Below the pieces are notes generated by a model, which was not told the origin of the DNA, ran no database searches, and was given only the letters and a program-made list of their open reading frames with translations. From CALJFL01 sp036961205 (GTDB lineage: Bacteria; Pseudomonadota; Gammaproteobacteria; Pseudomonadales; Halieaceae): a stretch of 64,000 nt of DNA. Where the stretch lies: assembly GCA_036961205.1 (NCBI GenBank), contig JBALVI010000002.1, positions 496,001-560,000 of the forward strand, given 5' to 3'. This document shows positions 51,318 through 60,511 of the stretch, piece after piece. A program made the position numbers and the translations under genes. How positions within the stretch are numbered: position 1 is the first letter of the stretch; each line of letters starts with the position of its first letter.

Positions 51318-51949
51318 CGCGCAGCTACCGCTGCTGTGAGATCGTCAATCACTTCCCTGACCGCTTTAAAACTGGAGCGCATGGCGGCCTTGTTGACCAC
51401 CAAACGCGAACTGATACTGGCTATTTCCGCCAGCGGCTCCATACCATTGGCTCGCAGGGTATTGCCGGTATCGACGATATCCACGATGAGATCGGCAAGG
51501 TCAACCAATGGCGCCAGCTCCATCGCGCCATAGAGCTTAATGACATCTGCGTGAACGCCCTGCTGCGCAAAATAGCGCCGGGTGATATTAGCGAACTTGG
51601 TAGCCACTCGAATACGGGACCCCTTTGCCTGCCAACCAACGGGACCGGCAGTCATCAGGCGGCAGCGGGCTATCTTAAGATCAAGTGGCTCATACAAACC
51701 CTCGGCACCATGCTCCATAAGAATATCTTTGCCTACAACCCCCATATCAGCGGCGCCGTGGCGTACATAGGTGGGCACATCGGTGCCACGGATGATGACC
51801 AGCTGCACCCCGGGACGATTGGTGCCAAACACCAGTTTGCGACTGGTGTGTATGTCTTCATCCGGCTCTATGCCTGCAGCCGCCAGCAGCGGCAGTGTCT
51901 CTTTCAGAATACGACCCTTGGTCAGGGCTATGGTCAGTGGCTTGCTCAT
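51314..51949 (-). CDS. hisG: ATP phosphoribosyltransferase, short form
   Basis: 211 residues. First step of histidine synthesis, joining ATP and PRPP. LTIALTKGRILKETLPLLAA, DVPTYVRHGAADMGVVGKDI, RVATKFANITRRYFAQQG and GAMELAPLVDLADLIVDIVD are typical. It lacks the C-terminal regulatory domain of the ~300-residue long form, so it should need HisZ (a HisRS-like protein, not in the window) for activity and feedback control. Lies between murA and hisD, a common order. Confidence 0.96.
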   Translation of the reverse strand: MSKPLTIALTKGRILKETLPLLAAAGIEPDEDIHTSRKLVFGTNRPGVQLVIIRGTDVPTYVRHGAADMGVVGKDILMEHGAEGLYEPLDLKIARCRLMTAGPVGWQAKGSRIRVATKFANITRRYFAQQGVHADVIKLYGAMELAPLVDLADLIVDIVDTGNTLRANGMEPLAEIASISSRLVVNKAAMRSSFKAVREVIDDLTAAVAAR

Positions 51950-51965
51950 AATTTTACGGCCTGAA

Positions 51966-53228
51966 TCAATCGGCTAGGCGGCGGATATCGGCGCCCAGCG
52001 ATTGTAGCTTTTCCTCGATGCATTCATAGCCGCGATCAATGTGATAAATTCGATCTATACGGGTTTCACCGGTCGCCACCAGACCGGCGATTACCAGACT
52101 TGCGGAAGCCCGCAAATCGGTCGCCATAACCGGCGCGCCCTGTAAACTTTCCTGGCCGTTGATAATCGCGGTATTACCCTCGATGACTATGCTTGCGCCC
52201 ATCCGGTTCATTTCATGGGTCTGGATAAGGCGATTTTCAAATACCGTTTCAGTGACCGTACTGGTGCCCTCGGCGATGGCATTCATCGCAGTAAACTGAG
52301 CCTGCATATCAGTGGGGAAACCGGGATACGGTGCGGTCTTGATACTGACCGCCTTCGGGCGCCTGCCGGACATATCCAGCTCGATCCAGTCCTCGCCCTG
52401 AGAAATGTCAGCGCCGGCATCAGCCAGTTTATGCAACACAACTTCGAGATGATCGGGACAGACATCGCGCACCCGAATCTTGCCACCAGTGGCAGCGGCA
52501 GCGACCAGGTAAGTACCCGCCTCGATACGATCCGGCATTACATCGTAGCTGCAGCCATGCAATTGCTCCACGCCATCGATGACAATCGTGTCGGAACCAT
52601 GGCCAGATATCTTGGCGCCCATAGCAATTAAGCACAGTGCCAGATCAACGACCTCTGGCTCCCTCGCTGCATTCTCAATTACCGTGCGCCCCTCAGCAAG
52701 GGCTGCTGCCATCATGATATTTTCAGTACCACCAACAGTGACAGTTTCCATAAGTATGCGGGCACCCTGGAGGCGTCCGTCGACTTCGGCGTTGATATAA
52801 CCGCCCTCAACATTGATGGTGGCACCCATCGCCTCCAATCCCCGCAAATGCAGATCAACCGGCCTACTGCCGATAGCGCAGCCGCCGGGAAATGAAACAT
52901 GAGCCCGGCCAAATCTGGCCACCATAGGACCCAACACCAGGATCGAGGCGCGCATGGTTTTGACCAACTCGTAGGGGGCAGAGAACTCGGTCATGCCAGT
53001 AGCATCGACTTCAATGCTGAGCTTTTCATCAATCGTCAACTCGACGCCCATGCACCCAAGCAGTTCGATCATCGTGGTGATATCGTGCAAGTGTGGCAGA
53101 TTGCGAATGGTGATTGGATCAGACGCAAGCAAAGTCGCCGCCAATATTGGCAGCGCCGCATTTTTCGCACCGGATATTCGCAGTTCGCCGTTGAGGCGAC
53201 GCCCACCCTGTATGACTAGTTTGTCCAA
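51966..53228 (-). CDS. murA: UDP-N-acetylglucosamine 1-carboxyvinyltransferase
   Basis: 420 residues from a TTG at 53228. GGAG lies 7 bases before it, the protein then begins (M)DKLVIQGGRRLNGELRISG like E. coli MurA (419 residues), and the start no longer overlaps ibaG. MurA commits UDP-GlcNAc to peptidoglycan by adding enolpyruvate. The catalytic, fosfomycin-targeted loop Cys is found in HVSFPGGCAIGSRPVDLH, and the substrate-binding ISGAKNAALPIL is intact. Follows ibaG by 23 bp and precedes hisG. Confidence 0.97.
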   Translation of the reverse strand: MDKLVIQGGRRLNGELRISGAKNAALPILAATLLASDPITIRNLPHLHDITTMIELLGCMGVELTIDEKLSIEVDATGMTEFSAPYELVKTMRASILVLGPMVARFGRAHVSFPGGCAIGSRPVDLHLRGLEAMGATINVEGGYINAEVDGRLQGARILMETVTVGGTENIMMAAALAEGRTVIENAAREPEVVDLALCLIAMGAKISGHGSDTIVIDGVEQLHGCSYDVMPDRIEAGTYLVAAAATGGKIRVRDVCPDHLEVVLHKLADAGADISQGEDWIELDMSGRRPKAVSIKTAPYPGFPTDMQAQFTAMNAIAEGTSTVTETVFENRLIQTHEMNRMGASIVIEGNTAIINGQESLQGAPVMATDLRASASLVIAGLVATGETRIDRIYHIDRGYECIEEKLQSLGADIRRLAD

Positions 53229-53251
53229 AATTTCTCCAGAGGAGGCCGTAG

Positions 53252-53497
53252 TCAGGCGCTTGTCTGCGCCTGCCATTGCTCCTGAGTGTAGGTACGGATG
53301 TTGACCGCGTGGATACTGCCGTCGGCGATTTGTGCATTCAGCGCCGCGTAGACCAGTTGCTGTCTGCGCACCGGACGCAGGCCTTCGAATATAGAGCCTA
53401 CTACGGTGATATCGTAGTTCGCGCCCTCGCCCTGAACGTCAACCTCACACTGGTCGAGTTCCGCCTCTACCAACGCCTTGACTGTCGCCGCATCCAT
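53252..53497 (-). CDS. ibaG: BolA-family protein IbaG
   Basis: 81 residues. Single BolA domain: VKALVEAELDQCEVDVQGEG at the N-terminus, GLRPVRRQQLVYAALNAQIA (the helix-turn-helix-like core) and SIHAVNIRTYTQEQW at the end. IbaG partners monothiol glutaredoxins in Fe-S handling and acid response. Position directly before murA is conserved. In E. coli the mlaFEDCB genes precede it; here only mlaC does. The invariant His of the domain appears in SIHAVNI; a usual Cys is not obvious apart from Cys17. Confidence 0.93.
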   Translation of the reverse strand: MDAATVKALVEAELDQCEVDVQGEGANYDITVVGSIFEGLRPVRRQQLVYAALNAQIADGSIHAVNIRTYTQEQWQAQTSA

Positions 53498-53590
53498 TGA
53501 TCGCTCTCCCTGATTAAAACCCGGCTGTGATTACCGGAAACCGGGCATTCTAGGAGAAAAGCGCACCGATAGCGAGCGACAGAAGATGAC

Positions 53591-54277
53591 TCAGGTATCG
53601 AGTGCCTCGGCGTTCCAACTGGCAATGACCTGATTGAGATCGCCCTCGAATTTTCTAGCTGACGCCTCAAACTGATTACGATAAATCTCGCCAAGATTGA
53701 CACTCTCGATAATCATATTACGCAATTTCCATTCTCCAGCGCGATCCAGGCCCATCTGATACATCACCACATAGGGCTGGGTCTGCTCACTGAAAATAAG
53801 TTGCTGCACTGAAATACGTGTTTGCCCTGCCTCTTCCCCACTGGCCGAGCTCACTTCAATTCGAGAACCACCAAATGCCAACAAACCCTTACTATAAGTA
53901 CGGATCAACCCGGTACGCATCACTTGGGTAAAATCATCCAGCTGGGTTTTCAACTCTGCGCGGCCACTCTCATCCAAAGACCGGTAGCGTTCACTGCTCG
54001 CGTAAGGCCCCATGACACTGCGCGCAAAGCCGCGAAAATCGACAACAGGATCAAGTACGGCCTGCACCTCCCCATAATAGCGTTCCGGTTCATCTTCAAC
54101 ATATCCATCAGCCGCTTGCACCACCGCCATGACTTCCATCGTGGCAGCGCGGACTACGCTGTGCGCAGTCACGGGTTGCGGCTCCGTGGATTCTGCTTGA
54201 GCGAAGACCAAACTGGCAGCAGCGACCAGATAAAGGCCCATAATATTTTTGACTATTTTCAACATGGTTCGATCCAT
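53591..54277 (-). CDS. mlaC: MlaC-like periplasmic phospholipid-binding protein
   Basis: 228 residues (ATG at 54277; ATG at 54265 equally likely). A signal peptide (LYLVAAASLVFAQA) precedes an MlaC/Ttg2D domain of about 190 residues: YYGEVQAVLDPVVDFRGFAR, RSVMGPYASSERYRSL, ELKTQLDDFTQVMRTGLIRT and the final GDLNQVIASWN. MlaC carries phospholipids between outer-membrane MlaA and the inner-membrane MlaFEDB transporter. Unusually, mlaF, mlaE, mlaD and mlaB are not adjacent: upstream lies the divergent yrbG and downstream is ibaG. Either the transporter is elsewhere in the genome or this MlaC works with another partner. Confidence 0.9.
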   Translation of the reverse strand: MDRTMLKIVKNIMGLYLVAAASLVFAQAESTEPQPVTAHSVVRAATMEVMAVVQAADGYVEDEPERYYGEVQAVLDPVVDFRGFARSVMGPYASSERYRSLDESGRAELKTQLDDFTQVMRTGLIRTYSKGLLAFGGSRIEVSSASGEEAGQTRISVQQLIFSEQTQPYVVMYQMGLDRAGEWKLRNMIIESVNLGEIYRNQFEASARKFEGDLNQVIASWNAEALDT

Positions 54278-54446
54278 TATCCAAATTTTGCTTCTAACGT
54301 TGGCTAGGCGCTGTATAATCCGCCCTTCGCCTTGATTGTTTGGGGTTTTGCAGATTTAGAGTGCTAGCTGCTCTACTGTGACAACAAACTAGGTGCTACG
54401 GTTCAACCGAGCTGCAAAAGCATACTTTAACAGGAAATTACCGTAC

Positions 54447-55421
54447 ATGCTGATCGCCGCCGCAGCCATTTTGGTCGGATTCATCATACTGATCTGGAGT
54501 GCCGATCTATTTGTAGCCGGCGCGGCCTCGATTGCTGAGAGTGCCGGCCTATCACCGGTAATCATCGGCTTGACCATTGTCTCACTTGGTACGTCCGCAC
54601 CGGAAATTCTGGTTTCCATCACTGCCACCATGGCCGGTGCCGGCAACCTCGCCATAGGCAACGCAATAGGTTCCAACATTGCCAATGTGGGCCTGGTGCT
54701 GGGGGCGACCGTGCTGGTTGCGCCACTTTGCATCCACCCCAGCTGTTTGAAAGTCGAAATGCCGATGCTGTTGGCAGTGACTCTGGGGACTGGCCTGTTG
54801 TTGCTGGATGGCAACTTGTCGCGGCTCGATGGTTGCCTGATGCTGGCCTCCCTGGCCTTCATTCTGATCCAGATGATGAGAACCCAGTCCAAGGATGAAG
54901 TCCTTAAAGAGGAAGCGGGGGAAGAACCCCTGCCCCATCTGGACCCAACCAGAGCCTGGCTCACCTTTTTCCTGGGTTTACTCCTGCTAATCGGCAGCTC
55001 CAGATTATTAGTGTGGGGGGCGACCGAAATAGCCGGAATGCTGGGTATTTCAGAGTTGGTCATAGGGCTTACCATCGTCGCCATCGGGACGAGCTTGCCG
55101 GAACTGGCCGCCACAGTGGCCAGTGCTTTGCGTGGCCACACTGAGATCGCCGTGGGCAACGTAATCGGCTCCAATTTGTTTAACCTGCTCGCAGTTATGG
55201 CGATTCCGGGTTTGTTAGGTCCTATGGCGATATCACCGATGGTGGTGCAGCGAGACTATGCCGCAATGACTGTCGCCACCGTGTTACTAGCGCTGGCAAT
55301 TTACTTTGGTCGCTTGCGCACGGCAGCGCCCCCTGGCCACTCCTACGTCGGTCGCTCCGTAGGGCTACTGTTACTGATCTTCTACGCCCTGTATTATTAC
55401 CTGCTATATCTTACCGTTTAG
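54447..55421 (+). CDS. yrbG: calcium/sodium antiporter family protein YrbG
   Basis: 324 residues from the ATG at 54447 (MLIAAAAILVGFIILIWSAD), with AGGA upstream and a length equal to E. coli YrbG (325); the GTG at 54393 gives an unlikely polar extension. Ten helices in two inverted repeats, each with the ion-binding alpha-repeat: GLTIVSLGTSAPEILVSI and GLTIVAIGTSLPELAATV, both followed by GNxIGSN motifs (GNAIGSNIANVGLVLG, GNVIGSNLFNLLAVMA). Transports cations across the inner membrane; the true substrate is uncertain. First gene of the kds-lpt-rpoN operon; a TATAAT at 54314-54319 may be its -10. Confidence 0.92.
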   Translation: MLIAAAAILVGFIILIWSADLFVAGAASIAESAGLSPVIIGLTIVSLGTSAPEILVSITATMAGAGNLAIGNAIGSNIANVGLVLGATVLVAPLCIHPSCLKVEMPMLLAVTLGTGLLLLDGNLSRLDGCLMLASLAFILIQMMRTQSKDEVLKEEAGEEPLPHLDPTRAWLTFFLGLLLLIGSSRLLVWGATEIAGMLGISELVIGLTIVAIGTSLPELAATVASALRGHTEIAVGNVIGSNLFNLLAVMAIPGLLGPMAISPMVVQRDYAAMTVATVLLALAIYFGRLRTAAPPGHSYVGRSVGLLLLIFYALYYYLLYLTV

Positions 55422-55436
55422 GAAATCTGCATAGCC

Positions 55437-56417
55437 ATGTCGGACGGTCCGCCAATCACCTTTGTCGCTTCGGCGCAACGCACCGTACGGATGGAGGCTG
55501 CGGCTGTCGCCTCCCTCGAGAGTAGAATCGACGAATCATTCACGCACGCTTGCGAGTTATTGCTGGCCACAGTGGGTCGGGTGATAGTGACTGGCATGGG
55601 TAAATCCGGCCACGTTGCAAACAAGATAGCCGCCACTCTTGCCAGTACTGGCACACCTTCATTCTATGTCCACCCGGGTGAGGCCAGCCACGGTGATATG
55701 GGAATGATCACCCCGGACGATTCGGTGCTGGCGCTTTCAAATAGCGGCACCACACCCGAATTGGTGACCCTGCTACCCCTATTAAAGCGCCAGGGAAATG
55801 CCCTGGTCAGCATGACTGGAAACAGCGAATCAACCCTCGCTACCGCGGCAGACGCCCACCTGAACACCGGTGTCGAAATTGAGGCCTGCCCGCTGGACCT
55901 GGCGCCAACATCGAGCACCACGACCGCTTTGGTGATGGGCGACGCACTCGCCATTGCGTTGCTAGAAGCCAGAGGGTTCACTGCCGAAGATTTCGCTTTT
56001 TCCCATCCCGGCGGAGCCCTGGGTAAAAAGCTTTTGCTCAAGGTCGCCGATGTAATGCATACGGGCGATGCGCTGCCTCGCGTTAGGCCACAGACACCGC
56101 TGGTAAAAGCTCTTCTGGAGATTAGCAACAAGGGCCTGGGCATGACCACCGTCGTGGACGAAGAAAATCTCATGCTGGGCGTGTTTACCGACGGAGACTT
56201 GAGGCGGGCCTTGGATGGATCAATAGATATTAATAACACGGCCATTGCCGACCTCATGTCCCGCGAGGCGACAACCATAAACGCCAGTATGCTGGCTGCC
56301 GAGGCTCTGCGAATCATGGAGGAGCGCAAAATAAGTTCGCTGGCAGTGCTTGACGACGAGCAACATCTCATCGGCGTTGTACATCTATTAAGTTTACTGC
56401 AAGCCGGTATCGCCTGA
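55437..56417 (+). CDS. kdsD: D-arabinose 5-phosphate isomerase KdsD
   Basis: 326 residues. SIS domain (about residues 40-175; VIVTGMGKSGHVANKIAATL, FYVHPGEASHGDMGMI, ALSNSGTTPELVTLLPLLK) followed by two CBS domains (about 205-325; VADVMHTGDALPRV, GVFTDGDLRRAL). It makes arabinose-5-phosphate from ribulose-5-phosphate, the first step towards Kdo of LPS. SAxFxHPGGALGKKLL (FAFSHPGGALGKKLLL) is diagnostic. Followed 14 bp later by kdsC, the third enzyme of the pathway. Confidence 0.97.
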   Translation: MSDGPPITFVASAQRTVRMEAAAVASLESRIDESFTHACELLLATVGRVIVTGMGKSGHVANKIAATLASTGTPSFYVHPGEASHGDMGMITPDDSVLALSNSGTTPELVTLLPLLKRQGNALVSMTGNSESTLATAADAHLNTGVEIEACPLDLAPTSSTTTALVMGDALAIALLEARGFTAEDFAFSHPGGALGKKLLLKVADVMHTGDALPRVRPQTPLVKALLEISNKGLGMTTVVDEENLMLGVFTDGDLRRALDGSIDINNTAIADLMSREATTINASMLAAEALRIMEERKISSLAVLDDEQHLIGVVHLLSLLQAGIA

Positions 56418-56431
56418 GGTAACACTGCACT

Positions 56432-56983
56432 ATGAATAAACCCAATGTCAGTGCCTCAACTTCTTCTGCGTCCCGCACCATCGCCGCTACTATCAAAGTA
56501 CTGGCACTGGACGTTGATGGGGTTCTTACCAACGGTGCTATCTACTACGGAAACTCTGGAGAAGAATTAAAAGCCTTCAATATCAAGGATGGCCTGGGCA
56601 TAAAACTGCTGCAGAAAAGTGGAGTGGCGGTAGCGATTATTACAGGCAGACAATCGGACATTGTTCAACGAAGAGCGACAGAGCTGGGTATTGACGCTGT
56701 AATACAGGGGCGTGAGGACAAATTGACGGCCCTGGAGGAACTTGCCAGTAATCTGGGAATCAACCTAAGTGAATGTGCGTATATGGGAGATGATTTGCCT
56801 GACCTGTCTGCAATTATGGCTGCTGGCCTGGGCATGACCGTCGCCGATGCCTGCACCACTGTAGCGGCAGCGGCGGATTGGCAAAGCAGTTTGCCCGGCG
56901 GAGCTGGTGCAGTGCGGGAAGCTTGTGAGTTTTTGCTGGATGCCAGTGGGGCACTGGAGCAGGCAGAGGACGAATTTCGCTAA
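56432..56983 (+). CDS. kdsC: 3-deoxy-D-manno-octulosonate 8-phosphate phosphatase KdsC
   Basis: 183 residues, C0-type HAD phosphatase forming a tetramer. Nucleophile motif LALDVDGVLTNGAIYY (about residue 28), motif II VAIITGRQSDIVQRRATELG, Lys in GREDKLTALEELA, and motif IV AYMGDDLPDLSAIMAAGLGM. Releases Kdo from Kdo-8-phosphate. The N-terminal ~20 residues are Ser/Thr-rich and variable. Its stop overlaps the lptC start by one base. Confidence 0.96.
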   Translation: MNKPNVSASTSSASRTIAATIKVLALDVDGVLTNGAIYYGNSGEELKAFNIKDGLGIKLLQKSGVAVAIITGRQSDIVQRRATELGIDAVIQGREDKLTALEELASNLGINLSECAYMGDDLPDLSAIMAAGLGMTVADACTTVAAAADWQSSLPGGAGAVREACEFLLDASGALEQAEDEFR

Positions 56984-57543
56984 TGCCGCGCACATCCCTG
57001 CAACTACTTCTGGCGATAGTTCTGGGCTTGGCTGCGAGCTACTTTTGGGAGCCGTTAACAGGCAAATCCACGGATCCCCAGGCTAGTGCAAGCCGACAGT
57101 CCCTGCCCAAAAACTATCTCGAATCAACGCGGACCTGGAGCTACGATGACAAGGGGCAACTGGTAGAGATCATTGAAGCCAAACGCGCAGAACACTACCC
57201 GCAGCGTGATGAATCCCTATTGCAGGAGCCACGCTTTTATTCTCATAACGGCGACGACAGAACCTGGTCTGGCGAGGCCAGGTCAGGGCGCTACCAGCTA
57301 AGTAAACAAACCCTGACGCTGCAAAACGAGGTAAAATTGACCAATGACCAGACTGGAGGCGTGCTGACCAGTGAGTTGATGGTTCTGGATCTGAACAAAA
57401 AAACCGCTGCCTCTATTATGCCGGTAGCTATTACCCAGGGTGAACACATCACCCATGCAGATGCCATGCTGGCGCAACTCGATTTGGAGCAGATTCAACT
57501 GATCAACAATGTGGAGAGCACTTATGTACCGACCAAACCCTGA
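56983..57543 (+). CDS. lptC: LPS export protein LptC
   Basis: 186 residues. One N-terminal membrane helix (TSLQLLLAIVLGLAASYFW) anchors a periplasmic beta-jellyroll (about 45-180) with RTWSYDDKGQLVEIIEAKRA and LTLQNEVKLTNDQ segments. LptC passes LPS from the LptBFG transporter to LptA. Recognised by domain plan and position between kdsC and lptA. Overlaps lptA by 20 bp. Confidence 0.93.
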   Translation: MPRTSLQLLLAIVLGLAASYFWEPLTGKSTDPQASASRQSLPKNYLESTRTWSYDDKGQLVEIIEAKRAEHYPQRDESLLQEPRFYSHNGDDRTWSGEARSGRYQLSKQTLTLQNEVKLTNDQTGGVLTSELMVLDLNKKTAASIMPVAITQGEHITHADAMLAQLDLEQIQLINNVESTYVPTKP

Positions 57544-58102
57544 GACCAGCTGGTCGGAACGGCTTCGTAGCGTACTGGCACTGGCTACAGCGGTTATTTG
57601 CATGGCGGTCAGCACCAATGCGCCGGCGTTACCGGAAGATCGGGAACAACCGATAAGAATCACCGCCGACCAGGCGCTTCGGGACGAGAAGCAAGGCTTT
57701 ACCGAGTACACCGGCAATGTCCGCCTCGACCAGGGGAGCCTGAGCATAGAGGCCGACAAGATTACCGTTCATCATGTCACCGAAGAAGCAGACAAAATAG
57801 TCGCTGAGGGCAAACCCGCGCATATGCAACAAGTACCCGAGGCAGGCAAAGCGGCAATGCACGCCCGGGCCGACACCATTGAATATTTTAAAACCGAAGA
57901 ACGCGTACACCTGAGTAAAAATGCGCAAGTGGAACAAGACGGCTCCATTGTTACCGGTGACACCATCGATTATTTTATCGCCGAGCAATTGGTGCGTGCT
58001 GACTCTGACCTGAATCAATCCGACAGTCGGGTCGAAGTTGTTATTCCCGCACAGGTAGTCAACGAGCAAGAGGACGCCAGTGGCACAACTGAAGGCCAGT
58101 AA
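57524..58102 (+). CDS. lptA: LPS export periplasmic protein LptA
   Basis: 192 residues from the ATG at 57524 (GGAG 8 bases upstream). A signal peptide ending near residue 35 (LALATAVICMAVSTNAPALP) precedes an OstA/LptA jellyroll: PIRITADQALRDEKQGFTEY, TGNVRLDQGSLSIEADKITV, YFKTEERVHLSKNAQVEQDG. LptA strands form the periplasmic bridge carrying LPS to LptDE. It overlaps lptC by 20 bp and lptB by 23 bp, so translation is coupled. Confidence 0.94.
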   Translation: MYRPNPETSWSERLRSVLALATAVICMAVSTNAPALPEDREQPIRITADQALRDEKQGFTEYTGNVRLDQGSLSIEADKITVHHVTEEADKIVAEGKPAHMQQVPEAGKAAMHARADTIEYFKTEERVHLSKNAQVEQDGSIVTGDTIDYFIAEQLVRADSDLNQSDSRVEVVIPAQVVNEQEDASGTTEGQ

Positions 58103-58805
58103 TCTCGCCAAAGCATACCGGGGTCGAGAAGTAGTAAAAGACGTCTCCCTGGAGCTCGAAAGCGGCCAGGTCGTAGGCCTCTTGGGGCCCAATGGAGCTG
58201 GCAAAACAACCTGCTTCTACATGATCGTGGGCATTATTGCCGCCGATCGCGGCCGCATTGAAATCAACGGCGAAGACATCACCGCTCTGCCAATGCACGA
58301 ACGCGCCCGCCGCGGCATTGGCTACCTCCCACAGGAAGCGTCAATTTTTCGCAAGCTCACTGTCGGCGACAATATATCCGCAATTCTCGAAACCCGACCT
58401 GACCTCAATCGCCACCAACGCGCACAGTTGCGCGATCAGTTGCTTGAGGAATTTCATGTGGGCCACCTAAGGGACAGCTTGGGGCAGTCGCTGTCAGGCG
58501 GCGAACGGCGTCGTATCGAGATCGCCCGAGCGCTAGCAACCGAACCCGACTTTATTCTGCTGGACGAACCCTTTGCCGGCGTTGATCCGATATCCGTTAA
58601 CGACATCAAACAAATTATCAAACACCTTCAGAGCCGAGGTATTGGCGTTCTAATTACGGATCACAACGTGCGTGACACTCTGGATATTTGCGAGCGGGCG
58701 TTTATCGTTGGCGAGGGGCACATCATTGCCGCCGGCAATGCCGATGAAGTACTGGCCAGTAGTAGGGTTCGCGAAATTTATCTGGGTGATCAGTTCAAGC
58801 TCTGA
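58080..58805 (+). CDS. lptB: LPS export ABC transporter ATPase LptB
   Basis: 241 residues starting with GTG. Walker A is GLLGPNGAGKTTCFYMIVG, Q-loop near GYLPQEASIF, signature SLSGGERRRIEIARAL, Walker B DFILLDEPFAGVDP, and H-loop VLITDHNVRDTLDICERAF. It powers LPS extraction from the inner membrane with LptF and LptG (encoded elsewhere). Start MAQLKASNLAKAYRGREVV parallels E. coli LptB. Followed 127 bp later by rpoN, the standard neighbour. Confidence 0.97.
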   Translation: MAQLKASNLAKAYRGREVVKDVSLELESGQVVGLLGPNGAGKTTCFYMIVGIIAADRGRIEINGEDITALPMHERARRGIGYLPQEASIFRKLTVGDNISAILETRPDLNRHQRAQLRDQLLEEFHVGHLRDSLGQSLSGGERRRIEIARALATEPDFILLDEPFAGVDPISVNDIKQIIKHLQSRGIGVLITDHNVRDTLDICERAFIVGEGHIIAAGNADEVLASSRVREIYLGDQFKL

Positions 58806-58932
58806 CCCTGCGATAAACTTGCGTCAGATAGAGCTTAAAGCAATTATCGCGCCAATTAGTTGCCAGCGCCCACCAGCCGGGTCTACACTGCAAATAAGAC
58901 CACCACCCCCATGGGACTCCAACCGCAATTCA

Positions 58933-60435
58933 ATGAAGCAGTCGCTCCAGCTAAAACTCGGCCAACAGCTGACTATGACGCCTCAATTGCAACAGGCGAT
59001 CAAGCTTTTACAGCTCAGCACGATGGACCTGCAACAGGAAATTCAGGAGGTACTGGACAATAATCCTATGCTGGAGGTTGCTGAAGACGAGATTGAAGGC
59101 GAAGCAAACACCTCTGAACAAGATGACCTGAATACGACACTAGCCGCAAATGCCGAGAAAGACGGCCCTATGGAAAGTATCGAAGGCGATATCGACGCAC
59201 CCGCTAGCGACGTAGAGGAATGGACAGACACACTCCCGGATGATTTGCCTGTCGATACACAGTGGGAGGATATGATGCCTTCTTCCGCCCCTGCATCCTC
59301 CTCACCCGAAACTGCTGATTTCGATACCGATAGCCGCAATGGCAGCGTCGATAGCTTGCAAGACAAATTGCTCTGGCAACTTGGCCTAACCCGACTATCG
59401 GACGTTGATCGCGTTATCGCACTGGCGATTATCGACGCAACTGCGGATAACGGGCGCTTGCTCACCAGCCTGGAGGATATTCACCAGTCGCTGGAGCAGG
59501 AACTGGAAATTGATCTGGACGAAGTTGTTGCCGTGTTACACCGCTTGCAACAGTTTGAGCCCACCGGTGTCTGCGCTCGAGACTTGCAGGAATGCCTGCT
59601 GATACAACTGCAGCAATTGCCAGCAGATACGCCCTGGTTAGACCAGGCTCGCATTCTCGTCAGTCGGCACATTAATCAACTGGGCAGTGGCGATTATGCG
59701 CAGATACTTAGGCGCACCAAACTCAGCGAAAGCCAACTCAAAGAAGTCCTGGCGCTGGTTCAAACCCTGGACCCACACCCAGGTGAGTCGATTGGTGGAG
59801 ACAGTACCGAATACATTGTCCCGGATATTTTTGTCAGCAAGCGCAATGGCCGCTGGCTGGTGGAACTAAACTCCGATGTAGCACCCAAATTACGTATCAA
59901 TAGCGAATATGCAGGTTTAATCAAACGCGCGGACAACAGCAGCGATAACAGCTTTTTGCGGGACAATTTGCAAGAGGCGCGCTGGTTCTTGAAAAGCCTT
60001 CAGTCGCGCAATGAAACCATGATGAAAGTCGCTAGTAAAATTGTCGAGAGGCAACGCAATTTCCTGGAGTATGGCGAAGAGGCGATGAAGCCCATGGTAC
60101 TCCACGATATTGCCGAAGAGGTGGAGATGCATGAATCCACTATCTCCCGAGTCACCACCCGGAAGTACATGCATACCCCGAGGGGGATCTTTGAACTCAA
60201 ATATTTTTTCTCCAGCCACGTGGGAACAACATCTGGCGGCGAGTGTTCATCAACAGCAATCCGGGCTCTGATAAAAAAATTGGTCAGCGCCGAGAATCCG
60301 CGGAAACCACTGAGCGACAACAAAATTGCACAGGTACTTGAGGAGCAAGGTATTCAGGTGGCACGGCGAACAGTCGCCAAGTATCGAGATACATTATTTA
60401 TTCCGCCGTCCAACGAGCGCAAGAGATTAGTCTAG
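58933..60435 (+). CDS. rpoN: RNA polymerase sigma-54 factor RpoN
   Basis: 500 residues from the ATG at 58933 (MKQSLQLKLGQQLTMTPQLQ), the family start; the long open frame extending into lptB is spurious. Region I is Gln/Leu-rich (QAIKLLQLSTMDLQQEIQEV) and interacts with activators; an acidic region II follows (about 55-130); the core-binding region and the HTH are in the C-terminal half; the RpoN box is VARRTVAKYR. It recognises -24/-12 promoters like the one found upstream of pilA. The gene order lptB-rpoN-hpf-ptsN is conserved. Confidence 0.97.
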   Translation: MKQSLQLKLGQQLTMTPQLQQAIKLLQLSTMDLQQEIQEVLDNNPMLEVAEDEIEGEANTSEQDDLNTTLAANAEKDGPMESIEGDIDAPASDVEEWTDTLPDDLPVDTQWEDMMPSSAPASSSPETADFDTDSRNGSVDSLQDKLLWQLGLTRLSDVDRVIALAIIDATADNGRLLTSLEDIHQSLEQELEIDLDEVVAVLHRLQQFEPTGVCARDLQECLLIQLQQLPADTPWLDQARILVSRHINQLGSGDYAQILRRTKLSESQLKEVLALVQTLDPHPGESIGGDSTEYIVPDIFVSKRNGRWLVELNSDVAPKLRINSEYAGLIKRADNSSDNSFLRDNLQEARWFLKSLQSRNETMMKVASKIVERQRNFLEYGEEAMKPMVLHDIAEEVEMHESTISRVTTRKYMHTPRGIFELKYFFSSHVGTTSGGECSSTAIRALIKKLVSAENPRKPLSDNKIAQVLEEQGIQVARRTVAKYRDTLFIPPSNERKRLV

Positions 60436-60511
60436 ACTATTAGTAAAGCAGTAAGAATCCGGGCCGATTTCAACACGATCGGTTCAGTTGTAACCAGAGA
60501 AGGAGAGAACT

